Notes: generated by a model not told the origin, from the letters alone. A stretch of 64,000 nt of DNA from Deferrivibrio essentukiensis (GCF_020480685.1 NZ_JAJAFU010000013.1:1-64000); one strand, 5' to 3'. Counted from the stretch's first letter, positions 35,101 through 44,050 are shown. Made by a program: numbers and translations.

Positions 35101-35150
35101 GCTTAGCACTTAACACTAACTTAGAACGTAGAACATAGAACGTAGAACAT
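35101..35150. repeat. Heptad array E2 (CTTAGCA to GTAGAAC words)
   Basis: GCACTTA, ACACTAA, CTTAGAA, CGTAGAA, CATAGAA, CGTAGAA follow every 7 bp and run to the stop codon of the minus-strand crotonase gene. As in array D, two word classes adjoin in one phase. Confidence 0.75.
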
Positions 35151-35785
35151 CATTTCCCTACAAACCCTTTATATTCCCCTAAAAACAGTTTGTTTTTACG
35201 TGCAATTTTTTTGGCAAAATTGTCGGCAAAGTTATTCATCTCATCAACACTTTCAAATGTTTCTAAGATAAAATTAGCTTCTTTCATAAACTCTGCATCC
35301 ACCATATCACCAAACAAGAATAATTTTTGTAAATGTGCCGGTTTCATCAGCCTTGGCAGTCTTTGTGTCCCTCCAAAACCTGTAATTATTCCAAGCTTTG
35401 CTCCCGGATGAGCAAATTTACTCTTTTTAGTAGCAAGCCTAAAATCGCAGCTTGCAGCAAAATCAACCCCGCCACCCATACAAAATCCGTCAATCTCCCC
35501 AATTATTACCTGAGGGATACTGTCCATAAGTTTAAAAAGGGAGTTGCCAAGTATAGAAAACTTCTTTGCAGTAAATCCGCTGTATTTAATCATTTGTCTG
35601 ATATCTGCACCTACGGCAAATGAGCCGCCGTGCCCTTTGACCCTTATCACCTTCGCCTGCGATATAGAAATCTCCTTAAAAGTCTCCCTTAATTTAATTA
35701 TCGTAGGGATATTTAGGATATTAAATTTATCCTCGGGGAAAAGCTCTATCGTGGCTATTTCTTGTTCAATACTATACTTTATCAT
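35150..35785 (-). CDS. Crotonase-family protein, catalytic glutamates missing
   Basis: 211 aa, about 50 short of usual enoyl-CoA hydratases; the C-terminal trimerisation helices are reduced. The oxyanion-hole region (AVGADI, DGFCMGGGVDF) and GGTQRLPRLM are kept, but the two hydratase glutamates are not: Asp stands at the GGGxE position, and the P-E of the second motif is P-G (HPGAKLGIITGFGG). It is therefore unlikely to be an enoyl-CoA hydratase; another crotonase reaction or a regulatory role is possible. Its ATG overlaps the stop of the AlbA_2 gene (ATGA). Confidence 0.82.
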   Translation of the reverse strand: MIKYSIEQEIATIELFPEDKFNILNIPTIIKLRETFKEISISQAKVIRVKGHGGSFAVGADIRQMIKYSGFTAKKFSILGNSLFKLMDSIPQVIIGEIDGFCMGGGVDFAASCDFRLATKKSKFAHPGAKLGIITGFGGTQRLPRLMKPAHLQKLFLFGDMVDAEFMKEANFILETFESVDEMNNFADNFAKKIARKNKLFLGEYKGFVGK

Positions 35786-37158
35786 TTTATCTCCATATTT
35801 TTATTAACTATCCACTTCCCTTTTTTAGTACTACCTTCACGAATAAGAATACCTTTTTTCTTTAAAACACTTATGTAGCTTTTTGTAGATCTGAGGCTTT
35901 TACCAATAATATTACTAATTTCATTAATCGTCACATAGGGATTTTGCGCTATTATTTCAAGTATTTTTGTTGCAATTTCTGGTGCAATTTCTGGTGCAAT
36001 TTCTGGTGCAACTTCTGGTGCAATATGACTCTGTGAATTAAATATTGTTACTTTAAAAAAATTATCTGTACTTTCGAAAATAGGCTCAGGCATAGAAGAC
36101 TTTTTAAAAGCCTCAATGACTCTTTTAATCCCGGAGCCGTATTTTTCAATAAGTCCTGCTTCTTTAAAAATTGCCGCAATTAATTTATTTCTTGGTGTTG
36201 ATACAAAATTTCCTTCTTTCAGGCTTTCTACTGTCAATCCTTCAGGTAGTCCACCAGGGTTAGTAAACTCAATTTTGTTATTGTAGATTTTTATGACTGA
36301 GTCATAACTACTTTTGTAGTCCCTGTGTACAATCATATTTAAAACTATCTCCCTGATCGCTTCCATAGGATAATCCCATTTTTCTTCCCGTTGAGGGTTA
36401 CCTGAAAACACAAGTGCTTTGTTTGTATGTTTTGCAATAAAATTCATTATGAGTTCGACTTCAGAAAATAAGTCCTCTCTAATTGTCACATCATCTTTTA
36501 TATTCGTCTCGTCTACAAACCTTCCCATTTCAATAGTAGAAACTATTGGACAGTCTTTTGCAAACAGCAGATATGCTCCAAAAGTAATCCTATTCTCCCT
36601 GATTGCTTGAAATTTTTTTAAAACAGTTAGTGGATCGTCAATTATTGGAAAAGCTCTTTTTTGATTTGTCATTGAAATAAAGCGATTGACTTTTTCTAAA
36701 GAAATATCTTCTATAGTATGTATAGAATCTTGAGAAAAATCCCAACTTGAATTTATCGTTTTAAGGTGCTCATCGGCAATTTCAATGGGGGACATTTGAT
36801 GGTTCGAATTATTTATTCTTTTAAAATATCTACCTTTATAGCTTACTGGCTTAATCGGTTGTTCAATTATATGTAATATTGCAATAGATTTTCCACGGAT
36901 GTCTATTTTTTCAATCTCTGGAATTATAGAAGGCGATGTTGATGTTTTTATTTGATTTATCCAATTTTGAAAAGTTTCATCATTTATGTTGATTCCTTTT
37001 ATCTTACCATCATCTGTGATTCCAATAACAATTTTGCCGCCTTTTGTATTAGCAAAGGCACAAACTGACTCAATAGTTTCCCTATCAAAAGAAGACTTAA
37101 ACTCAACAAATTCGGATTCACCTTGGCTTATTAGTATATTTAGTCTTTCTATATCCAT
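35782..37158 (-). CDS. AlbA_2 (Schlafen-like) ATP-binding HTH protein
   Basis: 458 aa. N-terminal AlbA_2 domain (GESEFVEFKSSFDRE, VCAFANTKGGKIVIGI), a central HATPase_c_4-type region (IREIVLNMIVHRDY, NPGGLPEGLT, GSGIKRVIEAF), then an Ala-Pro-Glu-Ile tetrapeptide repeat linker and a winged helix (VTINEISNIIGKSLRSTKSYISVL). Such proteins are regulators or nucleases of uncertain role, often accessory. It sits between two crotonase genes, sharing an ATGA overlap with the second, and is bordered by 11-bp direct repeats, which suggests insertion into an older operon. Confidence 0.85.
   Translation of the reverse strand: MDIERLNILISQGESEFVEFKSSFDRETIESVCAFANTKGGKIVIGITDDGKIKGININDETFQNWINQIKTSTSPSIIPEIEKIDIRGKSIAILHIIEQPIKPVSYKGRYFKRINNSNHQMSPIEIADEHLKTINSSWDFSQDSIHTIEDISLEKVNRFISMTNQKRAFPIIDDPLTVLKKFQAIRENRITFGAYLLFAKDCPIVSTIEMGRFVDETNIKDDVTIREDLFSEVELIMNFIAKHTNKALVFSGNPQREEKWDYPMEAIREIVLNMIVHRDYKSSYDSVIKIYNNKIEFTNPGGLPEGLTVESLKEGNFVSTPRNKLIAAIFKEAGLIEKYGSGIKRVIEAFKKSSMPEPIFESTDNFFKVTIFNSQSHIAPEVAPEIAPEIAPEIATKILEIIAQNPYVTINEISNIIGKSLRSTKSYISVLKKKGILIREGSTKKGKWIVNKNMEIK
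35784..35794. repeat. 11-bp direct repeat, right copy of AlbA_2 flank pair
   Basis: Minus-strand GGAGATAAAAT, identical to 37167-37177. Both copies are ribosome-binding/stop-codon junctions around the AlbA_2 gene. Joining them would recreate a coupled ATGA junction between the two crotonase genes. Confidence 0.5.
35971..36018. repeat. 12-bp tandem repeat in the AlbA_2 linker
   Basis: Four copies of TGCAATTTCTGG (the fourth with one change) plus a partial one. On the minus strand they encode Ala-Pro-Glu-Ile tetrapeptides between the ATPase-like region and the winged helix. Copy-number changes keep the frame. Confidence 0.92.
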
Positions 37159-37164
37159 TTTAAT

Positions 37165-37959
37165 CTATTTTATCTCCTCAAAATCTTCCCACCTGTCTTT
37201 AAATTCCGGGCTCCTTTTTTCAAGGAAGGCGCTCATCCCTTCAATTTTATCGTTGCTTGCAAAAGCCACTGTAAAAGCATTTTGCTCAATAAGGAGTGCC
37301 TGATTAAAATCTGTTTCAAGTCCGTTATTGATGGTTTCTTTGGCAAGACCGATGGCAAAAAGGCTTTTTGACTCAAATTTTTCAAGGAGTAAGTTTAAAT
37401 TTAGCTCAAGCTCATTTTTATCTTTGTAGGTGCTCAAAAATATCCCATATTGCTTGAGAAACTCTGCATCAACTTTTTCTCCGGTAAAAATTAAATATTT
37501 TGCAAGTGTTTCATGAGATTTTTTGGCAATTATCTGACTGCCGCCAAAACCGGGGATAAGTCCGAAATTTACCTCGTCAAATCCAAATCTTGCATCGCTT
37601 GTGGCAAGAATCAAATCGCAGGCAAGTACAATCTCAAAGCTACCGCCTAAAGTGTCGCCGCATACACAAGCAATTACAGGTTTTTTAATCTCTCGTATCT
37701 TTTTTATGATATTTTGGCCTAATTTAGCATAAATTTTTGATTCAGCTTCATTAAACTTGACAAGCTCATCGATAGGTGCACCTTTAGAAAAATATTCAAG
37801 CTCGCTTTTTATAACAATTACATCAACATTTTTATCCGTTTCACCCTTTTCAAGTGCAGAGTAAATTTGATTGAGCGTACTCATATTCAGTCTGTTTTCA
37901 CCCGATTTGTTATTAAGTGATATAAAGAAAGCCCTTTTTGAAATCTCAGATTTAATCAT
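37165..37959 (-). CDS. Enoyl-CoA hydratase/isomerase family protein
   Basis: 264 aa with both catalytic glutamates of the crotonase fold: GGSFEIVLACD and FDEVNFGLIPGFGGSQ. The oxyanion-hole segment is reduced (FSKGAPIDEL). The open frame reaches 38001, but the ATG at 37959 follows a GGAGAGG site and gives MIKSEISKRAFFI. It leads the operon with the AlbA_2 gene and the second crotonase. Probable role in fatty or aromatic acyl-CoA breakdown; exact reaction unknown. Confidence 0.85.
   Translation of the reverse strand: MIKSEISKRAFFISLNNKSGENRLNMSTLNQIYSALEKGETDKNVDVIVIKSELEYFSKGAPIDELVKFNEAESKIYAKLGQNIIKKIREIKKPVIACVCGDTLGGSFEIVLACDLILATSDARFGFDEVNFGLIPGFGGSQIIAKKSHETLAKYLIFTGEKVDAEFLKQYGIFLSTYKDKNELELNLNLLLEKFESKSLFAIGLAKETINNGLETDFNQALLIEQNAFTVAFASNDKIEGMSAFLEKRSPEFKDRWEDFEEIK
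37167..37177. repeat. 11-bp direct repeat, left copy of AlbA_2 flank pair
   Basis: Minus-strand GGAGATAAAAT at the 3' end of the first crotonase gene; see 35784-35794. Confidence 0.5.
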
Positions 37960-38067
37960 TTTTCCTCTCCAAATTGAGTATTTGAAGTTACCCAAATTCA
38001 TATTTTTATTTGTTGCTTATAGTAAAAAATATTGATATTTACAAGAAAATTAAACTTGGAGCGTGTC

Positions 38068-39480
38068 ATGGCAAAGGTTAATCATAGGTCTATGCGACTT
38101 TTTGAAGACAAATTAACAGAAAGACAACAGGAATTTATAGATGATTTTTCAATGGCTTACAGCAATAAATTTGAATCTTCCAAAAAATGGATTCAGGAGA
38201 AAAGGTTTGTCTACTGTGACTGGATGAATGCCCTGACGTTTAAAAAGAGTATCAAAGAGCTTATTTTCCCCATATTTTCAAAGAGGTCAAAAGGGGCACA
38301 TTTTGAAGATATAGATGGCAATCTGCTGACAGATATTGCCATGGGCTACGGCGTAAATTTTTGGGGGCACAACCCCGATTTTGTTAAAAAGGCGATTTCA
38401 GAAAGGCTTGAGCTTGGAGTTGAACTTGGCCCTCAGCTTAAATTGTCTGCTGAAGTTGCTGAGCTTATCTCTGAGCTGACAGGTGTAGAGCGGGTAGCTT
38501 TTTGTAACTCCGGGACTGAGGCTGTCATGACTACTATTCGTATTGCAAGAGGGAAAACGGGGAAAAATAAAATAGTAATATTTAAAGGCTCATATCACGG
38601 GACTTTTGACGGTGTGCTTGGCGTGGGAAATTTTAACAGTGTTAAGCCAATCTCTATCGGGACACCTGATAATTTTGTAAAAGATTTGTATGTGTTGGAT
38701 TACGGGGCTTCTGAGTCGTTGGAGTTTATAAAGAAAAATATAAAAGAGATTGCGGCTGTAATAGTTGAGCCTGTACAGAGTAGAAACCCTGCCTTAAGAC
38801 CTAAAGAATTTTTGCATAATTTAAGGGAGATAACTTCTACTACATATACTGCCCTTATTTTTGATGAAACAATTACAGGCTTTAGAATAAGTCCGGGAGG
38901 CGCTCAAAAATACTTTGACGTGATGGCTGACTTGGTGGTCTATGGTAAAGCGTTAGGCGGAGGAATGCCGATAAGTGCCGTTGCCGGTAAGGATGAATAT
39001 ATGCAGCTTTTGGACGGCGGGATGTGGCAATTTGGGGATAAAAGTGCACCGCACGATAATGTAATATTTCACGCAGGGACTTATTATAAGCATCCTCTAT
39101 CTATTGCGGCGGCCAAAGCATCGTTGACGGAGATTAAAAAGAGGAAAAATAGTATATATGAAGAGATGCGTGCTAATATGGCATATCTTGCTGAATCATT
39201 AAATGGCTATTTTAAGGGTAAAAATATCCCCCTCAGGCTTGATTATTGTGAGTCGATGTTTAGATTCTTCGGGCTTGGAAGATATGACTTGACTCTGGAG
39301 CCTTTGGAGCTTGACTTACTGTTTAAAATATTGATTTACAACAATATCTACACATGGGAAAAAAGAACGTGTTTTATCTCTGCTGCACATACGAGGCAAG
39401 ATATTGAAAGTATAATCAATGCTTTTAAATTATCTGTAGAAACATTGAGAACGGGTGGTTTTGAATTTATAATCGATTGA
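38068..39480 (+). CDS. Class III PLP aminotransferase
   Basis: 470 aa, PLP fold type I. Recognisable are the cofactor phosphate and substrate motifs CNSGTEAVMTTIRIARG, the ALIFDETITGFR Asp that binds the pyridine nitrogen, and the lysine in VYGKALGGGMPISAVAG that forms the Schiff base. It resembles glutamate-1-semialdehyde aminomutase and related enzymes, with an extra ~75 residues before the usual start, so the substrate is open. The ATG at 38068 has GGAG upstream. No adjacent heme gene, which argues against hemL itself. Confidence 0.85.
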   Translation: MAKVNHRSMRLFEDKLTERQQEFIDDFSMAYSNKFESSKKWIQEKRFVYCDWMNALTFKKSIKELIFPIFSKRSKGAHFEDIDGNLLTDIAMGYGVNFWGHNPDFVKKAISERLELGVELGPQLKLSAEVAELISELTGVERVAFCNSGTEAVMTTIRIARGKTGKNKIVIFKGSYHGTFDGVLGVGNFNSVKPISIGTPDNFVKDLYVLDYGASESLEFIKKNIKEIAAVIVEPVQSRNPALRPKEFLHNLREITSTTYTALIFDETITGFRISPGGAQKYFDVMADLVVYGKALGGGMPISAVAGKDEYMQLLDGGMWQFGDKSAPHDNVIFHAGTYYKHPLSIAAAKASLTEIKKRKNSIYEEMRANMAYLAESLNGYFKGKNIPLRLDYCESMFRFFGLGRYDLTLEPLELDLLFKILIYNNIYTWEKRTCFISAAHTRQDIESIINAFKLSVETLRTGGFEFIID

Positions 39481-39513
39481 TATAAAAACTTTTTTGAAAT
39501 GAAAAAAAAAGTA

Positions 39514-39540
39514 TTGACTTTTTTGTTAGGTTTATCTAAC
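39514..39540 (+). promoter_or_regulatory. feoB promoter with DtxR/MntR-like palindrome
   Basis: TTGACT at 39514-39519 followed by the palindrome GTTAGGTTTATCTAAC (39525-39540), which overlaps the expected -10 region and lies 26 bp before the feoB ATG. Arms GTTAG/CTAAC with TTAGGTTT resemble metal-repressor sites of the DtxR family more than a Fur box. Iron repression is therefore likely. Confidence 0.55.
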
Positions 39541-39566
39541 TTTCCTCGTAATTGATAGGAGGACGT

Positions 39567-41507
39567 ATGACAGGTGCTCAAAAATATAAGGTTTTATTGG
39601 TAGGAAATCCCAATGTAGGGAAAAGTCTTTTATTTTACCATATTACAGGCAAATACGCTTCCGTTTCGAATTACCCGGGCACGACTGTATCTATAACAAA
39701 GGGGACTACAAAAATAGGCAGTCACCACGAGCTTGAGATTATTGATACGCCGGGCTTTTACAATATGATTACAATTACTGAAGAGGAGAATGTAACTAAA
39801 AAGATTATATTGGAAGAGAGGCCTGATGTAATACTTCATGTCATTGATGCTAAAAATATAGAAAGGATGCTCCCTTTGACGCTGCAATTATTGGAAGCAA
39901 ATCTTCCTGTTATACTTGTACTTAATATGTATGATGAGCTTAAAACGAGAGGGCTTGATATCGAGCTTTCACACCTCGAGCATGACCTTGGTATTCCTGT
40001 GGTGTGTACTATTGCTACAAAGCGCTATGGACTTGATAACCTTATATCAAGGATAATTAGCGTTGCTGAAAAAAGGTATAAATACCAACCTATTACTGTG
40101 GAATATTCGGAAAATATAGAAAAAGCCATAACTGAAGTGGCCGGACTTATAAAAAGTGAATATCCAATTAGTAAAAGGAGCATTGCGACACTCCTTCTCC
40201 AAAATGACAACGAAGCGTACAATTTGCTGAAAGATAAGGAAAATATTGAAGAAATTAAAGCTAAGGTTAGTGAATTTTATGATAAAGATATAAATCTTCG
40301 CATTGCCTACGACCGGCACAAAATGGCTGCCGAAATAATTAAAGAGCATATATCGGAGGATAAAAGTGTTAAAAAAATTAAAATAACAGAATTATTAGAT
40401 AAACTGACACTTCATCCTATATTTGGATTTTTCGCCGTATTTGTTATCTTATATTTTGGGTTTTATAAGTTTGTTGGCGGCTTTGGAGCAGGCACTCTTG
40501 TGGATTTGATTGAAACAAAAATATTTGAAGAGCTTATCAACCCTTATGTAAATGCTTTCTTTGGAAAAATTCTTGGTGACAGCATATTCTTTAATCTTTT
40601 TGCCGGAGATTACGGAATGATTACACTTGGGGTAAGATATGCCTTTGCAATTGTATTGCCTGTAGTGTCAACTTTTTTCTTGATGTTTTCGATAATTGAG
40701 GATTCAGGATTTTTGGTGAGAATCTCAATGCTCCTTGATAAAATATTGAAGAAAATCGGTCTGAGCGGAAGGTCAGTTATCCCTCTTATTTTAGGTCTTG
40801 GTTGCGGTACTATGGCTACTGTTGTCACAAGGACACTTGAGACTAAAAGGGAAAGATATTTGGTGACATTTCTCCTTGCCCTTACAATCCCCTGCTCTGC
40901 TCAGCTTGGAGTAATTTTAGGGCTTTTGGGGGACAGTTTTTCTATGCTTATGATTTGGTTTATTTCTATTTTGGTTATTTTCCTGATTTCAGGCTATGTC
41001 CTTAACAAATATACTAAAGGGGACGGGGCAACATTTTTTATGGAAGTACCGCCTATTAGGATGCCAAAATTTGGCAATGTAATGGTAAAAACCTTTTCGA
41101 GACTAAAATGGTATGCTTTTGAGATTATCCCTATATTTATCTATGTAAGTGCTCTGATATGGATAGGGAAGATTACAAAGATATTTGACTTTTTGACATA
41201 TGTTTTGACATTCCCCGCAAAGTGGGCAGGCTTGCCTGACAAGATGGGGGAAATATTTTTATACGGTTTTTTCAGAAGGGATTTTGGAGCAGCGGGGCTA
41301 TACGATATTCAGCATCTTATGACAAATAAGCAGATGGTGGTTGCTGCAGTAGTATTGACCCTTTTTGTCCCCTGTGTTGCACAGTTTGCTGTTATGATTA
41401 AGGAAAGGGGTGCCAAGACATCAGTGCTTATATTTTTGTCCGTAATACCATTTGCTTTTATATTCGGTATTTTATTAAATATGTTACTTACTGCTTGGGG
41501 GTATTAA
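39567..41507 (+). CDS. feoB: Ferrous iron transporter FeoB
   Basis: 646 aa. The N-terminal G domain has GNPNVGKSLLF (G1), the PGTT switch, DTPGFY (G3) and VLNMYDEL (G4-like, NMYD in place of NKxD as in other FeoB). The membrane half carries two Gate regions (SGRSVIPLILGLGCGTMA; FIPCVAQF-type VPCVAQFAVM). It imports Fe(II) through the inner membrane. AGGAGG lies before the ATG at 39567; a TTG at 39552 overlaps that site and is rejected. feoA follows with a 1-bp overlap, the reverse of the common feoA-feoB order. Confidence 0.96.
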   Translation: MTGAQKYKVLLVGNPNVGKSLLFYHITGKYASVSNYPGTTVSITKGTTKIGSHHELEIIDTPGFYNMITITEEENVTKKIILEERPDVILHVIDAKNIERMLPLTLQLLEANLPVILVLNMYDELKTRGLDIELSHLEHDLGIPVVCTIATKRYGLDNLISRIISVAEKRYKYQPITVEYSENIEKAITEVAGLIKSEYPISKRSIATLLLQNDNEAYNLLKDKENIEEIKAKVSEFYDKDINLRIAYDRHKMAAEIIKEHISEDKSVKKIKITELLDKLTLHPIFGFFAVFVILYFGFYKFVGGFGAGTLVDLIETKIFEELINPYVNAFFGKILGDSIFFNLFAGDYGMITLGVRYAFAIVLPVVSTFFLMFSIIEDSGFLVRISMLLDKILKKIGLSGRSVIPLILGLGCGTMATVVTRTLETKRERYLVTFLLALTIPCSAQLGVILGLLGDSFSMLMIWFISILVIFLISGYVLNKYTKGDGATFFMEVPPIRMPKFGNVMVKTFSRLKWYAFEIIPIFIYVSALIWIGKITKIFDFLTYVLTFPAKWAGLPDKMGEIFLYGFFRRDFGAAGLYDIQHLMTNKQMVVAAVVLTLFVPCVAQFAVMIKERGAKTSVLIFLSVIPFAFIFGILLNMLLTAWGY

Positions 41508-41731
41508 TGAATTTGAATGATGCCAGGGTTAAAGAAACTTATATTGTTGAAAACATTGATTCTTCTGATGTGGAATCGATGAAAAAACTTCTGTCTATGG
41601 GGATTTTGCCGGGGACAGAATTGAAAGTATTACAAAAAAATCCTACAATAATATTTGAAGTGTATCATAGCAGATTTGCAATTGATAACAAATTAGGAGA
41701 AAAAATTTATGTCAAAAAAAATAACGCATAG
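41507..41731 (+). CDS. feoA: FeoA-domain protein
   Basis: 74-aa SH3-like FeoA protein (MKKLLSMGILPGTELKV), a small cytosolic partner of FeoB. The ATG at 41507 overlaps the feoB stop (TAATG) and has a GGGGG site; a longer frame from 41495 is not needed. It overlaps the rseC-like gene by 23 bp. Confidence 0.9.
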   Translation: MNLNDARVKETYIVENIDSSDVESMKKLLSMGILPGTELKVLQKNPTIIFEVYHSRFAIDNKLGEKIYVKKNNA

Positions 41732-42128
41732 AGGCAAGGTCGTTAAGAAGATTGATGAAAATAAATACGTAGTGGAAGTGATGCCTATGTCTGCTTGCTC
41801 ATCATGCTCTATGGGGGGGAGCTGCCATGGTGGAGAAACTTCTCAAAAGAGTTTTACCATAACATCTGACCAGAATATAGATATAAGCAGTGAAGTAATA
41901 ATTTCGTTATCTAAAAAGAGCCTTCTTTTTTCTGTTTTGATGGCATATATCCTTCCTATTATTTTAATGCTTATAATAGCTGTGACAGTTGATAAAGTAT
42001 TTTCAAAAGATATTGTTACAGCAGTCGTCTCCCTTGTTGTGCTCGGGATATATTTTGTAATATTAAGGGTTTATCTTAAAAGCTCCGGGCAGCTTAATAT
42101 CTCGATTGAAAAAATAGAAAAATCTTAG
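41709..42128 (+). CDS. RseC/SoxR-reducing-system family protein
   Basis: 139 aa. N-terminal Cys cluster ACSSCSMGGSCHGG that could hold an Fe-S cluster or disulfides, then two transmembrane helices (residues ~72-92 and ~97-117), the RseC layout. RseC belongs to the electron-transfer system that reduces SoxR in E. coli and is often linked to Rnf genes; here it is linked to iron uptake instead. The 23-bp overlap with feoA indicates one transcript. Confidence 0.82.
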   Translation: MSKKITHRGKVVKKIDENKYVVEVMPMSACSSCSMGGSCHGGETSQKSFTITSDQNIDISSEVIISLSKKSLLFSVLMAYILPIILMLIIAVTVDKVFSKDIVTAVVSLVVLGIYFVILRVYLKSSGQLNISIEKIEKS

Positions 42129-42140
42129 GCGGCAAATAAA

Positions 42141-43757
42141 GTGAAGATTTCGGGAAATATTGTAGATGTTATAAAGGAAGAGATTTACCCCGGGTATATT
42201 GTGGTTGAAAATGGCAGAATACAGGATATTGTTAGGGAAAATTTAAAGTCGGACAAATTCATATTACCGGGATTTATTGATTCTCATATTCATATAGAAA
42301 GTTCAATGCTTCTTCCATACGAATTTGCAAGAATAGCCTCGACTCATGGGACTGTTGCCTGTGTGGCTGACCCACACGAGATTGCAAATGTATTAGGTAG
42401 AAAAGGTGTAGAATTTATGCACCAAAATGCACAAGGGTCTGCTATAAAAGTATATTTTGGTGTGCCATCTTGCGTCCCTGCTACAAATTATGAAACGGCA
42501 GGGGGCAAAATTGATATTGAAGATATAAAATATCTTTTTGAAAAATACGATTTAAAATTTTTAGGGGAGATGATGAACGTCCCCAGCGTAATTTATAATG
42601 ACGAAAATGTGGCTGAAAAGATTGAAATTGCAAAAAAATTAAACAGAAAGATTGATGGGCATGCTCCAAAATTAAGAGGAGCAGATTTAAAAAAATATAT
42701 TGAGGCAGGGATAGTTGCTGACCATGAGTCTGTAAGTATTGAGGAAGCTGAAGAAAAGATAAATCTTGGGATGAAAATTCAGATAAGGCAAGGCTCTGCT
42801 GCACAAGATTTCAGCACTCTTTACCCGTTGTTTGAGAAGTATCCTGATTATTGTATGTTTTGCTCCGATGACTTGCATCCTGATAACCTTGTGGATGGGC
42901 ATATAAACCTTCTCGTGAAAAAGTCCGTGGAACTTGGTGTTGATATTTTTAAGGTACTAAAGGCTGCAACACTTAATCCCGTCAAACATTACGGACTTGA
43001 TGTGGGGCTTTTGCAGGTAGGGGACAGTGCAGATTTTATTGTGGTTTCCGATTTGAAAAATTTTGAAGTACTAAGAACATACATAAATGGTGAAATTGTT
43101 GCCAGAAACGGTAGACCGGAGTACCCATATAAGTCATTTGAAAAGGTTAATAATTTTAAGAAATATAAATTAAGCCAGGAAGATTTTCAAATTAAAAGCG
43201 AAAAAGATATGGAAGTAAATGTTATCACTGTGCATGACAACAGTCTGATTACAAGCAGAGAAAGATTTAAGATAAATTCTATTGCAGGTGAGCTTGTCGC
43301 CGATACAAGTAGAGATACTTTAAAGATTGCGGTAGTAAATCGCTATGAAAAATCAAAACCTGCAGTAGGTTTTATTAAAAACTTCGGGCTAAAATCAGGG
43401 GCAATTGCTTCAAGCGTGGCACACGATTCACACAATATTGTCGCGGTAGGTTGTGACAATGACAGCCTTTGTCGTGTTGTAAATCTTATAATGGAAAATG
43501 AGGGTGGAATAAGTGCAAGTGACGGGGTGACAGATGAGATATTACCTTTATCATTTGCCGGTATTATGAGTGGTGATGATGGCTACAATGTAGCAAAAAT
43601 GTATAAAAAACTTGATGTTATGGCAAAAAATATGGGGAGCAAGTTGACTTCACCATTTATGACACTTTCATTTATGGCACTTTTAGTTATCCCTGACCTT
43701 AAAATGAGTGATAAAGGCTTGTTTGATTCGCAAAATTTCAAATTTATAGGCCTTTAA
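42141..43757 (+). CDS. ade: Adenine deaminase (Ade type)
   Basis: Converts adenine to hypoxanthine in purine salvage. 538 aa, GTG start. The amidohydrolase metal site is DSHIHIESSM near residue 52 with ADPHEIANV following; C-terminal Ade-specific segments include SVAHDSHNIVAVG and the ISASDG region. Slightly shorter than the usual 570-590 aa. It lies 12 bp after the rseC-like gene and is probably the last gene of the feoB unit. Confidence 0.92.
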   Translation: MKISGNIVDVIKEEIYPGYIVVENGRIQDIVRENLKSDKFILPGFIDSHIHIESSMLLPYEFARIASTHGTVACVADPHEIANVLGRKGVEFMHQNAQGSAIKVYFGVPSCVPATNYETAGGKIDIEDIKYLFEKYDLKFLGEMMNVPSVIYNDENVAEKIEIAKKLNRKIDGHAPKLRGADLKKYIEAGIVADHESVSIEEAEEKINLGMKIQIRQGSAAQDFSTLYPLFEKYPDYCMFCSDDLHPDNLVDGHINLLVKKSVELGVDIFKVLKAATLNPVKHYGLDVGLLQVGDSADFIVVSDLKNFEVLRTYINGEIVARNGRPEYPYKSFEKVNNFKKYKLSQEDFQIKSEKDMEVNVITVHDNSLITSRERFKINSIAGELVADTSRDTLKIAVVNRYEKSKPAVGFIKNFGLKSGAIASSVAHDSHNIVAVGCDNDSLCRVVNLIMENEGGISASDGVTDEILPLSFAGIMSGDDGYNVAKMYKKLDVMAKNMGSKLTSPFMTLSFMALLVIPDLKMSDKGLFDSQNFKFIGL

Positions 43758-43797
43758 GAATAAATTTATTTTTTAAAAGAGGTCTAATCTCTGACAT

Positions 43798-43994
43798 CAC
43801 CCCATTTTTTTATATAATTGACATTTAGTTACAATAATAATGCTTCCAAGATTTTGCATATTATTTTCATCCAAAAAAGCAACAATAACAACAAAATGGA
43901 GGCAATGTACGATAGGTAACTTGCTAAGAATGCGAAGGAAATATGAAAAGAAAGAAGAGTGTACTCATGGCATAAGAGTGTAAAAAATGGGGTG
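43798..43994. mobile_element. MITE-like element, copy 1 (197 bp)
   Basis: Ends are 13-bp terminal inverted repeats, CACCCCATTTTTT and AAAAAATGGGGTG (flanking AT on each side extends the match to 15 bp in this copy). The body is the same as 44847-45043: 7 substitutions and no indels over 197 bp, same orientation. No transposase is encoded. The pair brackets the Abi_2 gene and its RNA hairpin. A minus-strand open frame with a hydrophobic Leu-rich stretch crosses both copies, but I do not consider it a gene. Confidence 0.85.
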
Positions 43995-44050
43995 ATAGCA
44001 GATTTTAATATGTTGCAACAGAATAGTTTTTTAACTATAAAAAGAAAAAA

